Origin: Lamellibrachia satsuma
Taxonomy: Eukaryota > Annelida > Polychaeta > Sabellida > Siboglinidae
Reading direction: 5' to 3'
Assembly (NCBI GenBank): GCA_033239005.1
Contig: BSQZ01000052.1
Coordinates: 2,769,501-2,833,500, forward strand
DNA: 64,000 nucleotides
Of this stretch, positions 1 through 13,000 are shown piece after piece (the first letter of the stretch is position 1; the number at the start of each line of letters is the position of its first letter). The notes beneath the pieces were generated by a model. The model did not search any database. It was not told the origin of the DNA and saw nothing but the letters and a program-made list of their open reading frames with translations. The position numbers were made by a program, and so were the translations under genes.

Positions 1-375
1 GGAACAAAGTGGTAAAATTAAAAACGATTGTCTGTACGGCTTGCCATAAATATAAGTCGAATTCTGCCGTTTTTCACTCAAAACAACTGTTTTAATACTT
101 TCTTTGCATTGAATAAATGAAGTAGCTTTTGCTGATTTGGTATATCGATCTCTTACACAAAATGTTTCTTCAGACTTTTTTTAAACGGCATATTCTATTA
201 ATTAAGTTGAAAACTACATCAACCAGTATATATCATAAACGTGTTCCATGTCATATTATATATAAAAATATATTTTGCTCAGACAAGACTCTGTATGGTT
301 ATTGTCGTATACAGACACTGTGACGTCTCTAACGCGATATCAAGCAAGATTTCAATGGTTCGAAAACTGGCGTGG

Positions 376-424
<49 letters not shown>
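1..424. repeat. AT-rich flank ending in a (TA)n microsatellite
   Basis: No gene is visible here. Positions 379-424 are an uninterrupted TA dinucleotide run of 23 units that directly abuts the left end of the inverted-repeat element starting at 425. A TA-rich site next to the element may be its target, but no clear target duplication is seen. Confidence 0.8.
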
Positions 425-426
<2 letters not shown>

Positions 427-2211
427 TCAGTGAGTTTTACACATCAAAACGGCGGAACCGATTGCATGGTAAACATGGCACGTGTGCGATTTGCGCATTA
501 GTCAAGCCTCCGTGCCATCAGAACCGCGAAAGCGATCTTTGTGTTTATCGCACGTACAATTACGTATCATAAAAAATTAAAAGATAAAAAAGAGAAATTA
601 AGCTAAAAAAAATTTTCAAACGAAAGAATTCTATAAAAAAAATTAAATATTCTCCCCAGTTTTTATATTAAAACATTTGTAGATCACATACAATCACTTA
701 TAACGTAATATTTCATCTTTTATTTAATTAAATACTTGATGTTGCAAATATTATTTTTTATTATTATTTGGTTGATATTAAATGTTATGCGCATGCGCAA
801 CTACAAGGGGACATCTCACTGCATGTCATTGTTAATATAATTAAATTTTATTTCATTTAATTTATATTATCTGTCGTTTGGTGAACAAAGACTATTGTTT
901 TTGTAATTAAAAATTATACTGATGATATTGCATGTCATGCGCAACTTTAAAGGGACAACCCATTACATGTCACTGTTAGTGTTAACATAATTAAATTTAA
1001 AAGAATGCATGGGTTAAATTATCTGTCGTTTAGTGAACAAAGGTTATTGTTTTTGTAATAAAAATAAATATACTGATGATATTGCATGTCATGCGCAACT
1101 TTAAGGAGGGAGGGAAGGAGTACTTTAATTTAATTAAGTCAATGTATATAAATGTACAATTTAATGTACTCTCTTTACATTAACATATTCATATAAATAA
1201 TTTATAAATAATAATTAAATTATATACATATTAATATTTTTGGGGAACACCAAATACATATTTAGTTTTTTAATAATTCTAAACTAGTGAGTAACCAAAC
1301 CATATATACATTGCTTTTCACGTATATATGCTGTGTCTATGTGTAGTTGTAGTATCACTGGATTTCTCTGAATACACATTTCTTGATCGAATGACTGATA
1401 ACACATTCACAGCTCACATCCAGCGGATACACATTCCTGTGCATTCAATGTGGATTTGATGGTTATGCGCCCGTCATGGCAGTTCGTGCAAATGCTACAT
1501 AATTTCTTTTGTGCAACTGCCTTGGACCGAGGCCCTCGGTGCGCGGAAGAAACCCACATGACGTAAATACTTACTAAATAGTGTTATTATTTAGACTTGG
1601 AAAAGGATTTCCTACAGCAATTTACCTTATTTCTGCATGTGCCTACATAGGGGTATATATTCGAAGCGTTAATCGGAACAACAATAACAGGAAAATTGTA
1701 TAAAGCCTGTGCCGGATTAACCATGGTACAGGTGATATACTAGCTCGTACTCAGCACTCACCCCCTACTCCACAATAAAGATGTGTAATACAATTTTGAC
1801 AATGCAAATAAAGGTTATTACATATACCGCATGTTGTATCTTTGTGTAGTTATGTGAGAAGATTTTTTAGTCCTAGTTTCCATTTAGGTGGGGGTATTAT
1901 ATCCACAGTAAGTGTGTCTGTATACCTACATTACCATCTCCGGACAAAAGAAATGTATGTTGTGATGTGATGCTAGGTCTACTGATTTTGTATAATAAAA
2001 AGTGTAAAGATCATCTAATATGTAATTAGCCACATCATTGGTATTTCTCCTATTCAATACATATGACGTGTCAACATGTATGTGACTGAATTATTTTTAA
2101 TAAACAAGATGCAAAAAAATTATGTTGCATTGCTGCAAGGTCAAAATAATGATGAGCGTTAGGGGTTTTGTCAGTGAGGAGTTATATCTGTACTCCATTT
2201 ATAACAATATT

Positions 2212-2300
2212 TAACAAGATTGCCATCCAAGGCAAAGGCCCACATGGCAAGCCGACAAGGACACCATGGGCTTATCAAGAGTCCCCACCTAACTGTCTTT
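2212..2300 (-). mobile_element. Fragment of LINE 3' end
   Basis: Read on the minus strand, this segment matches the 3' non-coding tail shared by the two LINE copies at 53935-54010 (minus) and 55225-55321 (plus), with common words such as aacaagattgccatcc and gataagccaatgg-like blocks. It lies inside the 3 kb inverted-repeat element, so the LINE tail was inserted into or captured by it. No coding part is preserved. Confidence 0.55.
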
Positions 2301-3040
2301 TTCACACTAGCCTCCTATGGGGACAGGCTTTTAATTGAAGCCATTCATTTGTTGGTGATCACTTCACTGATATGGATTCCAGACTTCCAGCAGTGGACCA
2401 GTGGTAAGCTTACTGTCTTTAACATCTGTATCAATAAACCCGCCAACAGCAGAGCCGTATGAGTTACACCAGCAGACAGCTTTAAAACACCATTGTTACT
2501 TTGCGACCTTTTCATTCAAATAAATATAAGAAACTTTTACAATAGTTGGATCATGGAGTTCTTTACATATAACTGGTCATTGATGGTAATGATAATGAAA
2601 CTGACAATGATGGCTTGTAATGATAATGAAAAGTTATGTAGTCCCATAATGATAATAATACATTTCTGTTTTTACATAATTATTGTGCCAAGGATACTGA
2701 ATACTCTACGATGACTCCATCCCTTTAAGAAAGCTAAATAACTGTAAACTGTTGTGTTTTATTTATTACACATCGTTTAATAAATACAATAGTGTAGCAC
2801 GTTGATTAATTAATTACTAATATGTTAATTAATGTTACATATTTTGTTGAATGTGTGTATGCGCAATGAAAGGATGCTTTTAATTCACATGTATTATGAG
2901 AAAGTAATTAATGTTATTTAATATGAACAATTAAAATTGTTTCTGAGCTATATCTTCTTCTTCCCATTAATCACTGGCAAGGCGGTACTACATCACGATT
3001 TCTCTGCAGGATATTGCTGCGAAAACGGACTACTCAGAAT

Positions 3041-3107
3041 ACCTCCCTCCATCCCCACCTCCCCCCTCCCTCCCTCTCCCCCTCCTTCCCTCCGCCCTCC
3101 CTCCCCA
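3041..3107. repeat. Pyrimidine tract (CCCTCC-rich)
   Basis: Almost pure C/T run on the plus strand (CCCTCC-type units), opposite a shorter purine tract at 1104-1120 within the same inverted-repeat element. Low complexity; its apparent open frame has no coding value. Confidence 0.8.
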
Positions 3108-3725
3108 TCAGAAAGAAACCAGACATGCAATATCAGCATAATTTGAAAAAAAACCTTAAATTTTATTATATTAACAATGACATGCAATGAACTGTCCCTT
3201 TAAAGATGCGCATGACATGCAATATCATCAATATATGTTTTAATTACAAAAAGAATAACCTTTGCTCACCAACCGGCAGATAATTTAACCCATGCATTCT
3301 TTTAAATTTAATTATGTTAACAATGTCAATGACAGTGATGTTCTGATGGCACCGAGGCGTGACTAATGCGCAAATCGCACCACGTTTATCGTGCAATCGG
3401 TTCCGCTGTTTTGATGTGTAAAACTGATTAAAAGTGGCCTAAGACACAATATTTTTAAAGAATATATGAACTTTTTTACTGGAATATATGCGGAATGATG
3501 TAAGGTACAAAAATGCTGGAAAATCGTCGGCATAAAGCCCTAATAATTTAGGCCAGTAAAGTAAACGATTACCGTATCTGTGAAATAATGGTCTTGCATA
3601 GACCTCACAATACTTGCGTAAGGTCGCCGTTATGCGGCGTCGGTTACGTGGTTGCGTGGGCTGTTTGTTAATAGTAATACGGAGACGTTTGATGCTCCAG
3701 ACACCACGTGATTACGCGCTTCAAT

Positions 3726-3815
3726 AACCTGGCAGTTAGACTCCGTTTCGAATCGGCTTGACATCTACATAACCTGGCAGTTAGACTCCGTTTCGAATCG
3801 GCTTGACATCTACAT
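3726..3815. repeat. 45-bp perfect tandem duplication upstream of TMEM201
   Basis: A 45-bp unit beginning aacctggcagttagactccg occurs at 3726-3770 and again at 3771-3815 without a mismatch. It ends 259 bp before the TMEM201 start codon, in the GC- and CpG-richer stretch 3480-4070 that probably holds the promoter or 5' UTR. Perfect identity indicates a recent duplication. Confidence 0.9.
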
Positions 3816-4074
3816 TGTATTTTGTACATATTTCATATACTGTTTCTGCTACGTTGCGCACAAGCACCTCAACTAGATGAGGTTCACGTTTTAGGAAAAC
3901 GATGAGGTGGAAACGCTGCCCGCGTCCAAAGAACGCCGTTCCATCGGGTTGATGAAGACATTATTTGTATTGGTGTTTCTTTCACCATTAATATTAGCTG
4001 CTTCCGGTTTATTTAGATTTGTATAGTTTCACACGTGCGAATAGTATTTATGTTTGTGCGTTTGTTGTTACAAT

Positions 4075-7000
4075 ATGGTACCTAAAACAATTATCGAAAA
4101 TGTAGAAAGCATCAGCGTGATTCTACTGTGGGTGGCTGGTTCATCTTTTCTGTGTGCTCTAGCTGCCATAGCTTATCGCATTTTGAGGTAATTCCATGCT
4201 CGGTCAATCACTCGATGAAGATTGCGGAGCCGGAGGCTCGATCGGAGCCCCTGGGGCCGGACGGAGAATCGGTACCCTGTCTCTCCACTTGAGAAAACAT
4301 TGAAATTATTTACCAGAATGTTGTTATTTTGCATAGAACTTGGAGAAACTTTTACAAAACAGTTTAACTTTTCTTTCTAGACTATGTCAACTAGATCAAG
4401 TCTTTGTGACCATTTCAACAGCATTTACAGATTGAAAAAACTGCATTTTTGTAAGCATATCATGACATTAGGCAATTATGTCTCCATTATTTGTGACCAG
4501 CAAAGCCTGACAGTGTTACAAAACTCTTTACAACTACAACATTGTGACTGTCAATATTAGTATTTTTATATGAATGAAAGTGGCTCGTGGAGCTTGAATA
4601 AACCCTAGCAATTATAAATTGTTCAATGTATGTAATTTGTAGCACAGTATAGTAAAAAAATTATTTGACCATGCAAGATACTAAAAGCACACTAGTAATA
4701 AATGTTTTGTAAATTTGTTGAAGCCATTAAGTGAAGTTTCTTTTCAACTATGAAAAGCTTTACCCCTCAGAAATGCATTTTTTTTAAAATGGTTTTTATT
4801 TATTAAAAATAGCTCATATTTTTATGTGTCAAACATAATTATTATATTTCTTGTAAGTTTTATTTTGAAAATATATACATAAACTATTTCTTTTAAAGTG
4901 TATCTTTGATACCATTTTGCAAATCGCAAAAGAAAACTAGTTCATCTGCATGGTTTATTTTAATGAACTGCAGTACATGCTACAGCCAAGCCATCAGCCA
5001 TGACAGCATGCCTAACACCTGCAATGTGGATTTGTGTAACTTCCGAGACCAAATTAGCTATGTGCCAGACCACTTAGAAACACCATACTTCATCACTTTA
5101 TAGATTATTATCTTGCTTTTGAGTCTTAATAGTTGTGTTTGCAGTCTTATAATTTCATCATGAAAAAATGACATGTTAAGCTGTGAGTTGTACATAAATT
5201 GACTGTATCTCCGAAAGTCCTCAGTCTAAAAAATCCCTTTGAAAAAAGAGCCCAAAGAATGGAATTTCATTTTCGTGTTGGCTAAATTTTATGTCATAAA
5301 TAGAATGGTGGCCAAAAATCAAATCAGAATTGTACTGGTATCCCGACGCCAGATAAAAAGGTATGTTCTTATATAGCGCAGTGTCCAGTCCTCGGGACTG
5401 CTCAAAGCACTTTATGCTTCACACCGTCTGTAGCCAGGTACTCATACAGTTTATTGAACTGTGGCAATGTGGGATGAACAAAATTGCCAAAGCTTTGAAA
5501 CAGAAGCAGGAGGATTCAAACCCGGGTTCCCTCGATTGAGAGCCCAACGTCCCAACCTCTACCACACCCGCGTAGATAGGCATGGCAGTGCACACAAATG
5601 GCGTTTATTTTCAGAGACAAAACAGCACGTGGTCGTGGTGTTTGTCAGATGCCTACCCTGTCAACTAGCTGATTGTCGACCTCGACTCACAGGGTCAGGG
5701 TCTCGCATGCAATGACACTGATGTCCAGCGGGTTATAGGTTAGCTCATGACAGTCTAGGGTACTTTTCTAGAATCTGGGCCCACCTCGGTTTTGCCGATA
5801 TTAACATGCAGCATGTATAATAAGCATGGTCAATTCATGCACACTGCATTTTTATCTACGGAACTTGTATACTTATTAAATATGTGCGTAAAAACACATT
5901 TCATCACCTTTTTCGATGCGCAAGGTTGCATGTTTATCTTGGCTTGAGCACCTTCTTGCAAATAAAAGACGCTTGATGGCATTCACCGCAAGTTAACATA
6001 TGAATTCGAGCATTGAAAAAGGTGCTTAAATGTGTTTTACACACAACATATTTAATAATTTGACATGTTCTGTATTTTGTCATACATTGTACATGGTTAC
6101 TATACATATTTCATGTAAATACCAGTGGATTATAGAAAATACCCTGGACCGTCATGTTGCAGTAACCTATTACAAATTCTAGAAAAAGTGTTTATTCTTG
6201 AGTAAATTTACTCGATACAGCCACTTCGGAGACTGACCTATAGTTACAACTTACAAGAGTGGGAGCATAAACGTGACAAATAATTTTAGCATTCAGAATA
6301 GTAAAAAAATTCTAGATCACACCCAGTTAATTGTCCTGCAGTGGTATAGCTATTTATCACACTGAGGCATTTAGTATAGTATATTGAGTCTACTGAAAAA
6401 CAAATTCTGTGGCTGTCAAACCAACTAGCTGCATTATCACATTCTTGGACCTGTTCTTAGACTGAGCCTCATATGTAACTTTCCTTCTATTAAAGTTAAT
6501 GTCCACCTCCAACTTACTGAAAATATATTGTCATAACATTAAAGACAGACTTGGGGTTGATTAAATTGGAGTTGGAATTGGTGATTGGTATGTTCAATTG
6601 CATAATGTAACTTTTTAACTCAAATTATTTGTTCCAGATAATCAATAAAATATAATATCATGTTGTATATATAAAATTTGTTTGCCATTATGTATCTTAA
6701 TATGCAGGAATTATGTTGATTATGTCTATGGTTCTGTTAACACACTTATGTCAATATGGGATTAACAATTGGAATTGTTTTAGATGGAATATGTATTTGT
6801 AATTGGGGTGTAAATTACAAATGAAATTAATTCCTATTACACCATGTAATTGGAATTGATATAATGTAATTGTCCCCATGTCTGGTTATATAGAGACTTA
6901 GAGTTAGTGAGTCCACAACAGGTTACACATTTACCCAATGTGTGGGATATTTTACTTCTCTCTGACATAGACACAACATAAAAGGGAAGTACCGGGATAT

Positions 7001-10000
7001 GGCTTTTAGTGTCTCATCCAAACGACACCAGCATTGCTTTTCTCACTTTTGTGGTTGAGAGTTCTGAGTAGGTGTTAAACTGTAAATGGCTGTGTGAAGG
7101 GCAGGTTGCTCAGAAATTGTAGTACATACTACGTATGATATATGTGTGTGTGACTGTTGCAGGCCACGTTTTCCCATCCGAGTGAACTGCTGGTTCTGCT
7201 GTAAAGACACGACCGTCCCGTACGGAAATCGCAACTGCTGGGATTGTCCTTCGTGTGATCAGTACAATGGATTCACTGCAGTGAGTGTGTCAGTTTGATA
7301 TGACATCCCTCAAAGGGTTCCCTCTTACTGTGTTGTGGCGGATTCTCTCTTCTCGTACAGCCCCTTTCCTATCATCCTATGTAGTAAGCCTACCAATGTT
7401 GTTTGATGTAATGTTGTCCTTAATTTAATTGTATTTATTATTTGAACTATTTAATTCATTGTATACTGTTAGTTGCATTGCTCTCAATTTAATTTATTAT
7501 TTTAGCTTTTTAATTCCATGTATACTTTTAGTTGTATTATTGAGTTTTATATATATTAATTTTTAGACTATTGTACATCACCATAGAGCACTACTACCGT
7601 CTACCGGTAGGTGATTATGACACTATATAGATATTGTATTTTATTATATTACTAAAGTACACAAATAGCATTGTTTGAGAATAATTATTCAAGGAATTGT
7701 GTTTTAATGAAGATGTCTATTGTACACTAATTTCTAGCAATGAAATGGTTGTATTTTTGCGAAGGACAATGACTACAACAAGCCGATCCCGTCTCAGTAC
7801 TCGGAGAGTTTGAACCATCCGGTGCCAGCTGCCAACTCATCGAGCACCTTCACTGGGGGAGACAACGATCTGTGTGACAGATGCAATCAGAACCAACTGC
7901 TCAAAGTGAAACAGCTGGCAAACTTTGTCACCTATGACGAGGTATGCTATGATTAATTAAGTGGTCCGTAGTTAGTGGGCTGTGATGTTGAGGTCAGTAA
8001 TCTGTGATGTTGTTCATATTACAAAGTCAAAGAAATGAGAATACATTTTTTAAAGGAAAGGAAATTAATGGATATTATTTATATAAATTTTTTTTATTAA
8101 TGTAGTTATAATTTTTTTTAATATAATTATCAAGAAATAATGCTGTCTAGCAGTTGTGCCAGAAAGCATATAGCAGATGTGAAAATTTGTTGTAGAACAA
8201 CTTTGAGACAGTGTTATTTCTTGATAATTATGTTTTAAAAAATGTTTTTACCACAAAGCATAATAGCAAATGTGGAAAATGTTGTAGAGCCATTTCGAGG
8301 CCGAGGTGGAGGCGTACAAGAGACATCTGGATGAAGTGTATCAGCTCTGCAGGTCGTGTGACTTCCACGTGCAGCAGGTGTTAGAGAGACAGGACCGGGA
8401 ACTGTGGCACAAGCTGCAGCGGGGACGTAGTCCCGACACCACCCTCTCAGATCATGACAGTGTCTGCTCGGTGCGTATACTACTGTTGGGTATCGTAAAA
8501 AAATCATATCGCAATATGTATTGGTGTATATTGGAGGTTTTGTTCATTATTATAGCATAACCTTTTATTTATGGTATATTGTATTATACTATACTCTATC
8601 TGATATTTATACTAAATAATAACAAAGCCATTTTTTATCTTTGCAATTAATTTATCTTTATTAATTTAAACAGATAATACGAGTTGTAGAGTAGGAAAAT
8701 ATGTTTGTTGAACCATGTCCATGAACTCAACTCATTGAACGACTCAACAACTCATTGAACGACCCATCAACCGGTACTTAGAAGGCGTATCGCGATGCAT
8801 ATCGCACAGAACAAATACTGGTAATACCGTGCAACCCTAGTTGATGAGTTCGTTCAGTGTATACTCATCTGATGTTTACACAACAGACATGACAATCTAG
8901 ATAATTATTAGATTGCTTATAGTTGTTAAGACAGCCACTGTGGCCGGGTTATTTTGTTATCGAACAGCCATCTTCTTGCAACCTTGGTAAATGTTTCATT
9001 TAACTTCATGACTGCTGTATCTGATGATAAAATTAAAGGAGTTAACATTGGCATGATGCAAGCATAAATTATGTTAAATATCAGAGAATCCACGTTTTCA
9101 TTATTCTAGCCTACTGTTTGTTGCAGTATTATAACTTGAGCTACTTGTTGCTATGTTTCAGAACTCTATTGTGGAGTCTATGGCAGCACCATGGCATGCG
9201 TGCATGTTGCGCATGACAAGTTTGTTATGTGCTATCGCAGTCTTTCTGTCCAACATTCTTACACTGGGCCAACGCAACAAGATCTTGTTCCTCCGCCTCA
9301 CCCTGTTTCCTGCTGGAGTCACAGCAGGCTTCCGTGTGATCAGTGGTCAGGCCTGCATGGTTGTTGTCATTGGCTTCTTCCTGGCTGTTGTTGCTATCTA
9401 TGTCAATGGCAAACACAGGCAAGTCAAGCTTTCTCTTTGTTGCCGCACATAACCGATTGTGTCTTATGAATAATGAATTATATTAATATAAATTATAACC
9501 TGTATTTCTGTCTGTGTTCCTATTTGGCCATGATCTGCTGGACTGGTCAGTATTGGTCAAGAATTGATTAACTAGTGGCAATGGATTAGTGACACTACTG
9601 GCTAGTATGTATGGGTTAACAGATGCACTGTTGCCAATGTTGTCATTGAATAGATATGGATTATTGGTAACAGACACCATATTCATTTAACTTATATTTT
9701 GATATACTTTATTTAAAATGTTTATATTAGTTATTTAATGCATTTTACTTAAATCACATGGAGCTTTGAAAAAAATGCACTATTTTAATGTAAGAAATAA
9801 ATAAATTATTATTGTGGTCATTCCCAAATGATCACAGCTCTGGGGATTCTACTCCATTAAGTAGCACAGTCTTAATCTTGCCGCTCTTCACAGATAACCT
9901 CGTATTGTTGCCTTCTGTTGCTACACAAGTCTTGTCCGTCTTGCAGACTACACGTAGTTGGAGCAGGGAGTTTATTCTCGTGGCTGTTGTTGTTCCTGCT

Positions 10001-13000
10001 GCACTGCGGTGGCAGGACACAGCTCCTGCCCCGTCAGCAGGACGACCTTCTACTACGCTGCATCACTGCCACGCTCAATCTCATACTCATGGCCGGCAGC
10101 ATGGTGTTTGTGAAACAGACGCCAGTTCGACACATCACTTTACGCAAACACAGGTGAATATTGTGATGTCACACAACATCAGTCATGTCATTGTGTAATT
10201 CGTTTCCTCAGGCAATTCAATGCACTTGATCAAAATGGACGTCTGCCAGTGTGTTATAAACGATTGGTAGACATGGCAACGCTGTTGTCGTTTATGATTT
10301 GTTACATCGTAACATTTGTGTACTTGAGAAACGTAAAATAGTTTCATGCAAAAACAAGCGTTATCCTTTGTAGTTAAATTTCAGCACAGTATGCAACTGA
10401 GAGATTTCTTGATGAACATTAGGAATTTACCAAATGAAATAAAGATGTGCAAAATCTGCACATAGTTGTGGCAGGGATGACATGATAAATGTTTATGCTT
10501 GCGCGGAGGTTGCACATTTTGCTAACCAAAAAATAATTATCTTGATCCTTGGCTCACGTGTGACATTTTACCTTTGTCTTTAAATTATTTTAATCCATTA
10601 CCATTGGTCTAAAAAATGGTTCATTTCTAATATTAAAATGGCCTGACCATGCAACAACAAAACAGCTGTAAACGGGTACAAAGATTTTCAACATTCATAT
10701 AAATTTATCTTGCCAAATGATTATACAGTTTACCTAATTTGCAAATGTTATGTATTTAGCTGAAGACAACAGGAACTAGTGTGAGAGATTTGACTACATA
10801 TAAAACATTGTCAAATAGAGTTGTGGTCTTAATTGTAGACGGAGAAGACGAGGAGAAGGAGATGTTTCAGTGACGGAGACTTGTGACAGTTCTACTTCAC
10901 TGATTGGTGACACGGACCAGTCTTACAACAAGGTTCTTCAACCTGCCAATGATAACACTCATTGTGTAGGTGATTTGGAAACTATTACCCTCGGCAGTCT
11001 GGCTGAGAAAAGACAAATGGGTGAGTTGTTGACAAACAGCTGTCAACTTATGATGTTTATGAGAACCAGAGATGTAGTGATAAATGTAATTGATTATGAT
11101 TACTGTTATAATGTATGAGCACGATTACAAGTACAATTACTTGATTAGTGTGATCGATTGCGATTACTTTTGTATGTAATCATGATTACATGAGGAATAT
11201 AACTGACATCATGAAATAAGTAAAAAAAACTGATGTTATCACTATTTGAGAGACTGAGAAACAACATCAAAGACAATGTCCCTCATTTCTAGGCTGTTGT
11301 TTTAAACTGTTCATGTTAGGTGAATGCCCTGAGCTGGGAGTTAGCTGAGCTCATTGCGTAGATTAGACACAGCCAAACAATCAGTATCAAAGAAAGCTTC
11401 AAGTCAGGTCCAGGCAATTGTTTAACAGTCCCAGTTGCCCTAGTCAGTAAATAAGCTCAGTTGTGATTCGCTGGAATCAGTGAAGCCAGGAGACTTACAG
11501 TTCTACTCTTAATTCATCTGGAATAGACCAATCGGGTGTAACAGAGTAGCTGAAATGGGTGTAGACCAAGTGGGGTAGAACTACAGAAATGTGCGTAAGA
11601 AAATAAATTGTGATTGTAATAATGATTTCGATTACTTTTGCAATGTAATCGAGTACGATTAGTCGATTACTTGGCCTTTTTGCCAAAGTTATTGAGTATG
11701 AATATGGTTACTCCAAAATTGTCAACGATTACACACGATTACAATTACTGAGTATGATTATTCCACCTCTGATGGGAACTATGTTTGACTCCAGTTGATT
11801 TTGGTAGAAATAAATAAAACTTATTTAGAGAAAAAATGATGTGTAAACTGTAATAATAAGGGATACTTCATTAATTCACCAGCAATGAACAGCATTGGCA
11901 TGTCCAGACATTGGTGGTTCTGCTGACAGATTTTAAAGTATGATATTTTCAGAAACGATAGAAATAATGTTTCAGTGACACTTTTTATATATCGTAAATT
12001 TTATTTTATTTTGAAGAATTAAAGGCAAAATATAGAATGACTACTAAAAGATTTTAGGTGTCAACAGAAATTTTATTTAAGTAACTTTGTATTTTTATGG
12101 ATTTAATATTTATTTTGTATTGTTGCTTTATTTTACATGTTTATTATGCAAATACAAAATAATTATTAATTCCGATTAATAAAGTGGAACTTTTTTACAA
12201 ACATGTCAGTGACACCTGGCGATGCATTGTGTCTGTTCAAGTGTTATGCATTGCTGTGTTGACGTTTAATGCATTGGTGTTGTTGCAGGCGTATTTGCTG
12301 TTCCTCATTCTGTCGTGAATCATGCCAAGTTGAGTCCTCCGACCTCCCTGGCTGAGTCACTTAGACATCGGCGTCAGCGGCCTCTCATCAGTCCAGCCCG
12401 CTTCAAGGCCCCAGGAAGAGGCAGGGAAAGGTTCACTGTAGCACAAAATACCAGACAAGGTGGGTGTTGGAGGGGCTAAGTGAAACATGGCAAGGTGGGT
12501 GTTGGAGGGGCTAAGTGAAACAGGGCAAGGTGGGTGTTGGAGGGGCTAAGTGAAACATGGCAAGGTGGGTGTTGGAGGGGCTAAGTGAAACGGTAAGGTG
12601 GGTGTTGGAGGGGCTAGGTGAAACATGGCAAGGTGGGTGTTGGAGGGGCTAAGTGAAACAGGGCAAGGTGGATGTTGGAAGGGCTAAGTGAAACAGGGCA
12701 AGGTGGGTGTTAGAGGGGCTGAGTGAAACAGGGCAAGGTGGGTGTTGGATGGGCTGAGTGAACTCGCAGCATTGAACAATATTTGGTGGCCATTTCACTA
12801 ATAATGGAGTTCCTCGAAACTTGAGGACACATTTCTTCTCTAGAAGATAATCCAATGATTGAACAGGAAATGTTTCGGAGCTCTCTTTTATTGCTTGCAT
12901 GGTATAAGACACTTTGAACAAGTAACAACATAAATGACTCTTGTAACGCTGTTCTCTGCAGGTTCCGTCCACCACGCAGCCCGCCTCTTTGGTGGCTCAT

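Larger units (their letters stand above)
425..3430. mobile_element. 3 kb element with long inverted ends, non-autonomous
   Basis: About 100 bp at 426-524 reappears in reverse complement at 3340-3430 with roughly 90% identity (shared pieces include ttttacacatcaaaac and gcggaaccgattgca). Inside these ends, a unit of roughly 145 bp containing gcatgtcatgcgcaacttt is repeated in direct orientation near 787, 932 and 1088, and its inverted counterpart lies at 3165-3335. A purine tract (1104-1120) mirrors the pyrimidine tract at 3041-3107. No transposase-like reading frame is present. I infer a foldback-type or non-autonomous DNA transposon; the superfamily is not clear and no target duplication was confirmed. 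The interior 1120-2960 shows no gene. Confidence 0.7.
4188..7162 (+). other. TMEM201 intron 1
   Basis: Non-coding, about 3 kb. It contains a tRNA-derived SINE-like piece (5340-5600) and a short element with inverted CAGAC..TGGGG ends (6546-6884), both listed separately. The rest (4200-5300, 5700-6540, 6890-7160) is AT-rich sequence in which I see no exon. Confidence 0.85.

Noticed and set aside
5512..5565. Functional tRNA gene on the minus strand
   Set aside because: A- and B-box-like sequences are present, but the acceptor stem and full cloverleaf are not; better explained as a SINE.
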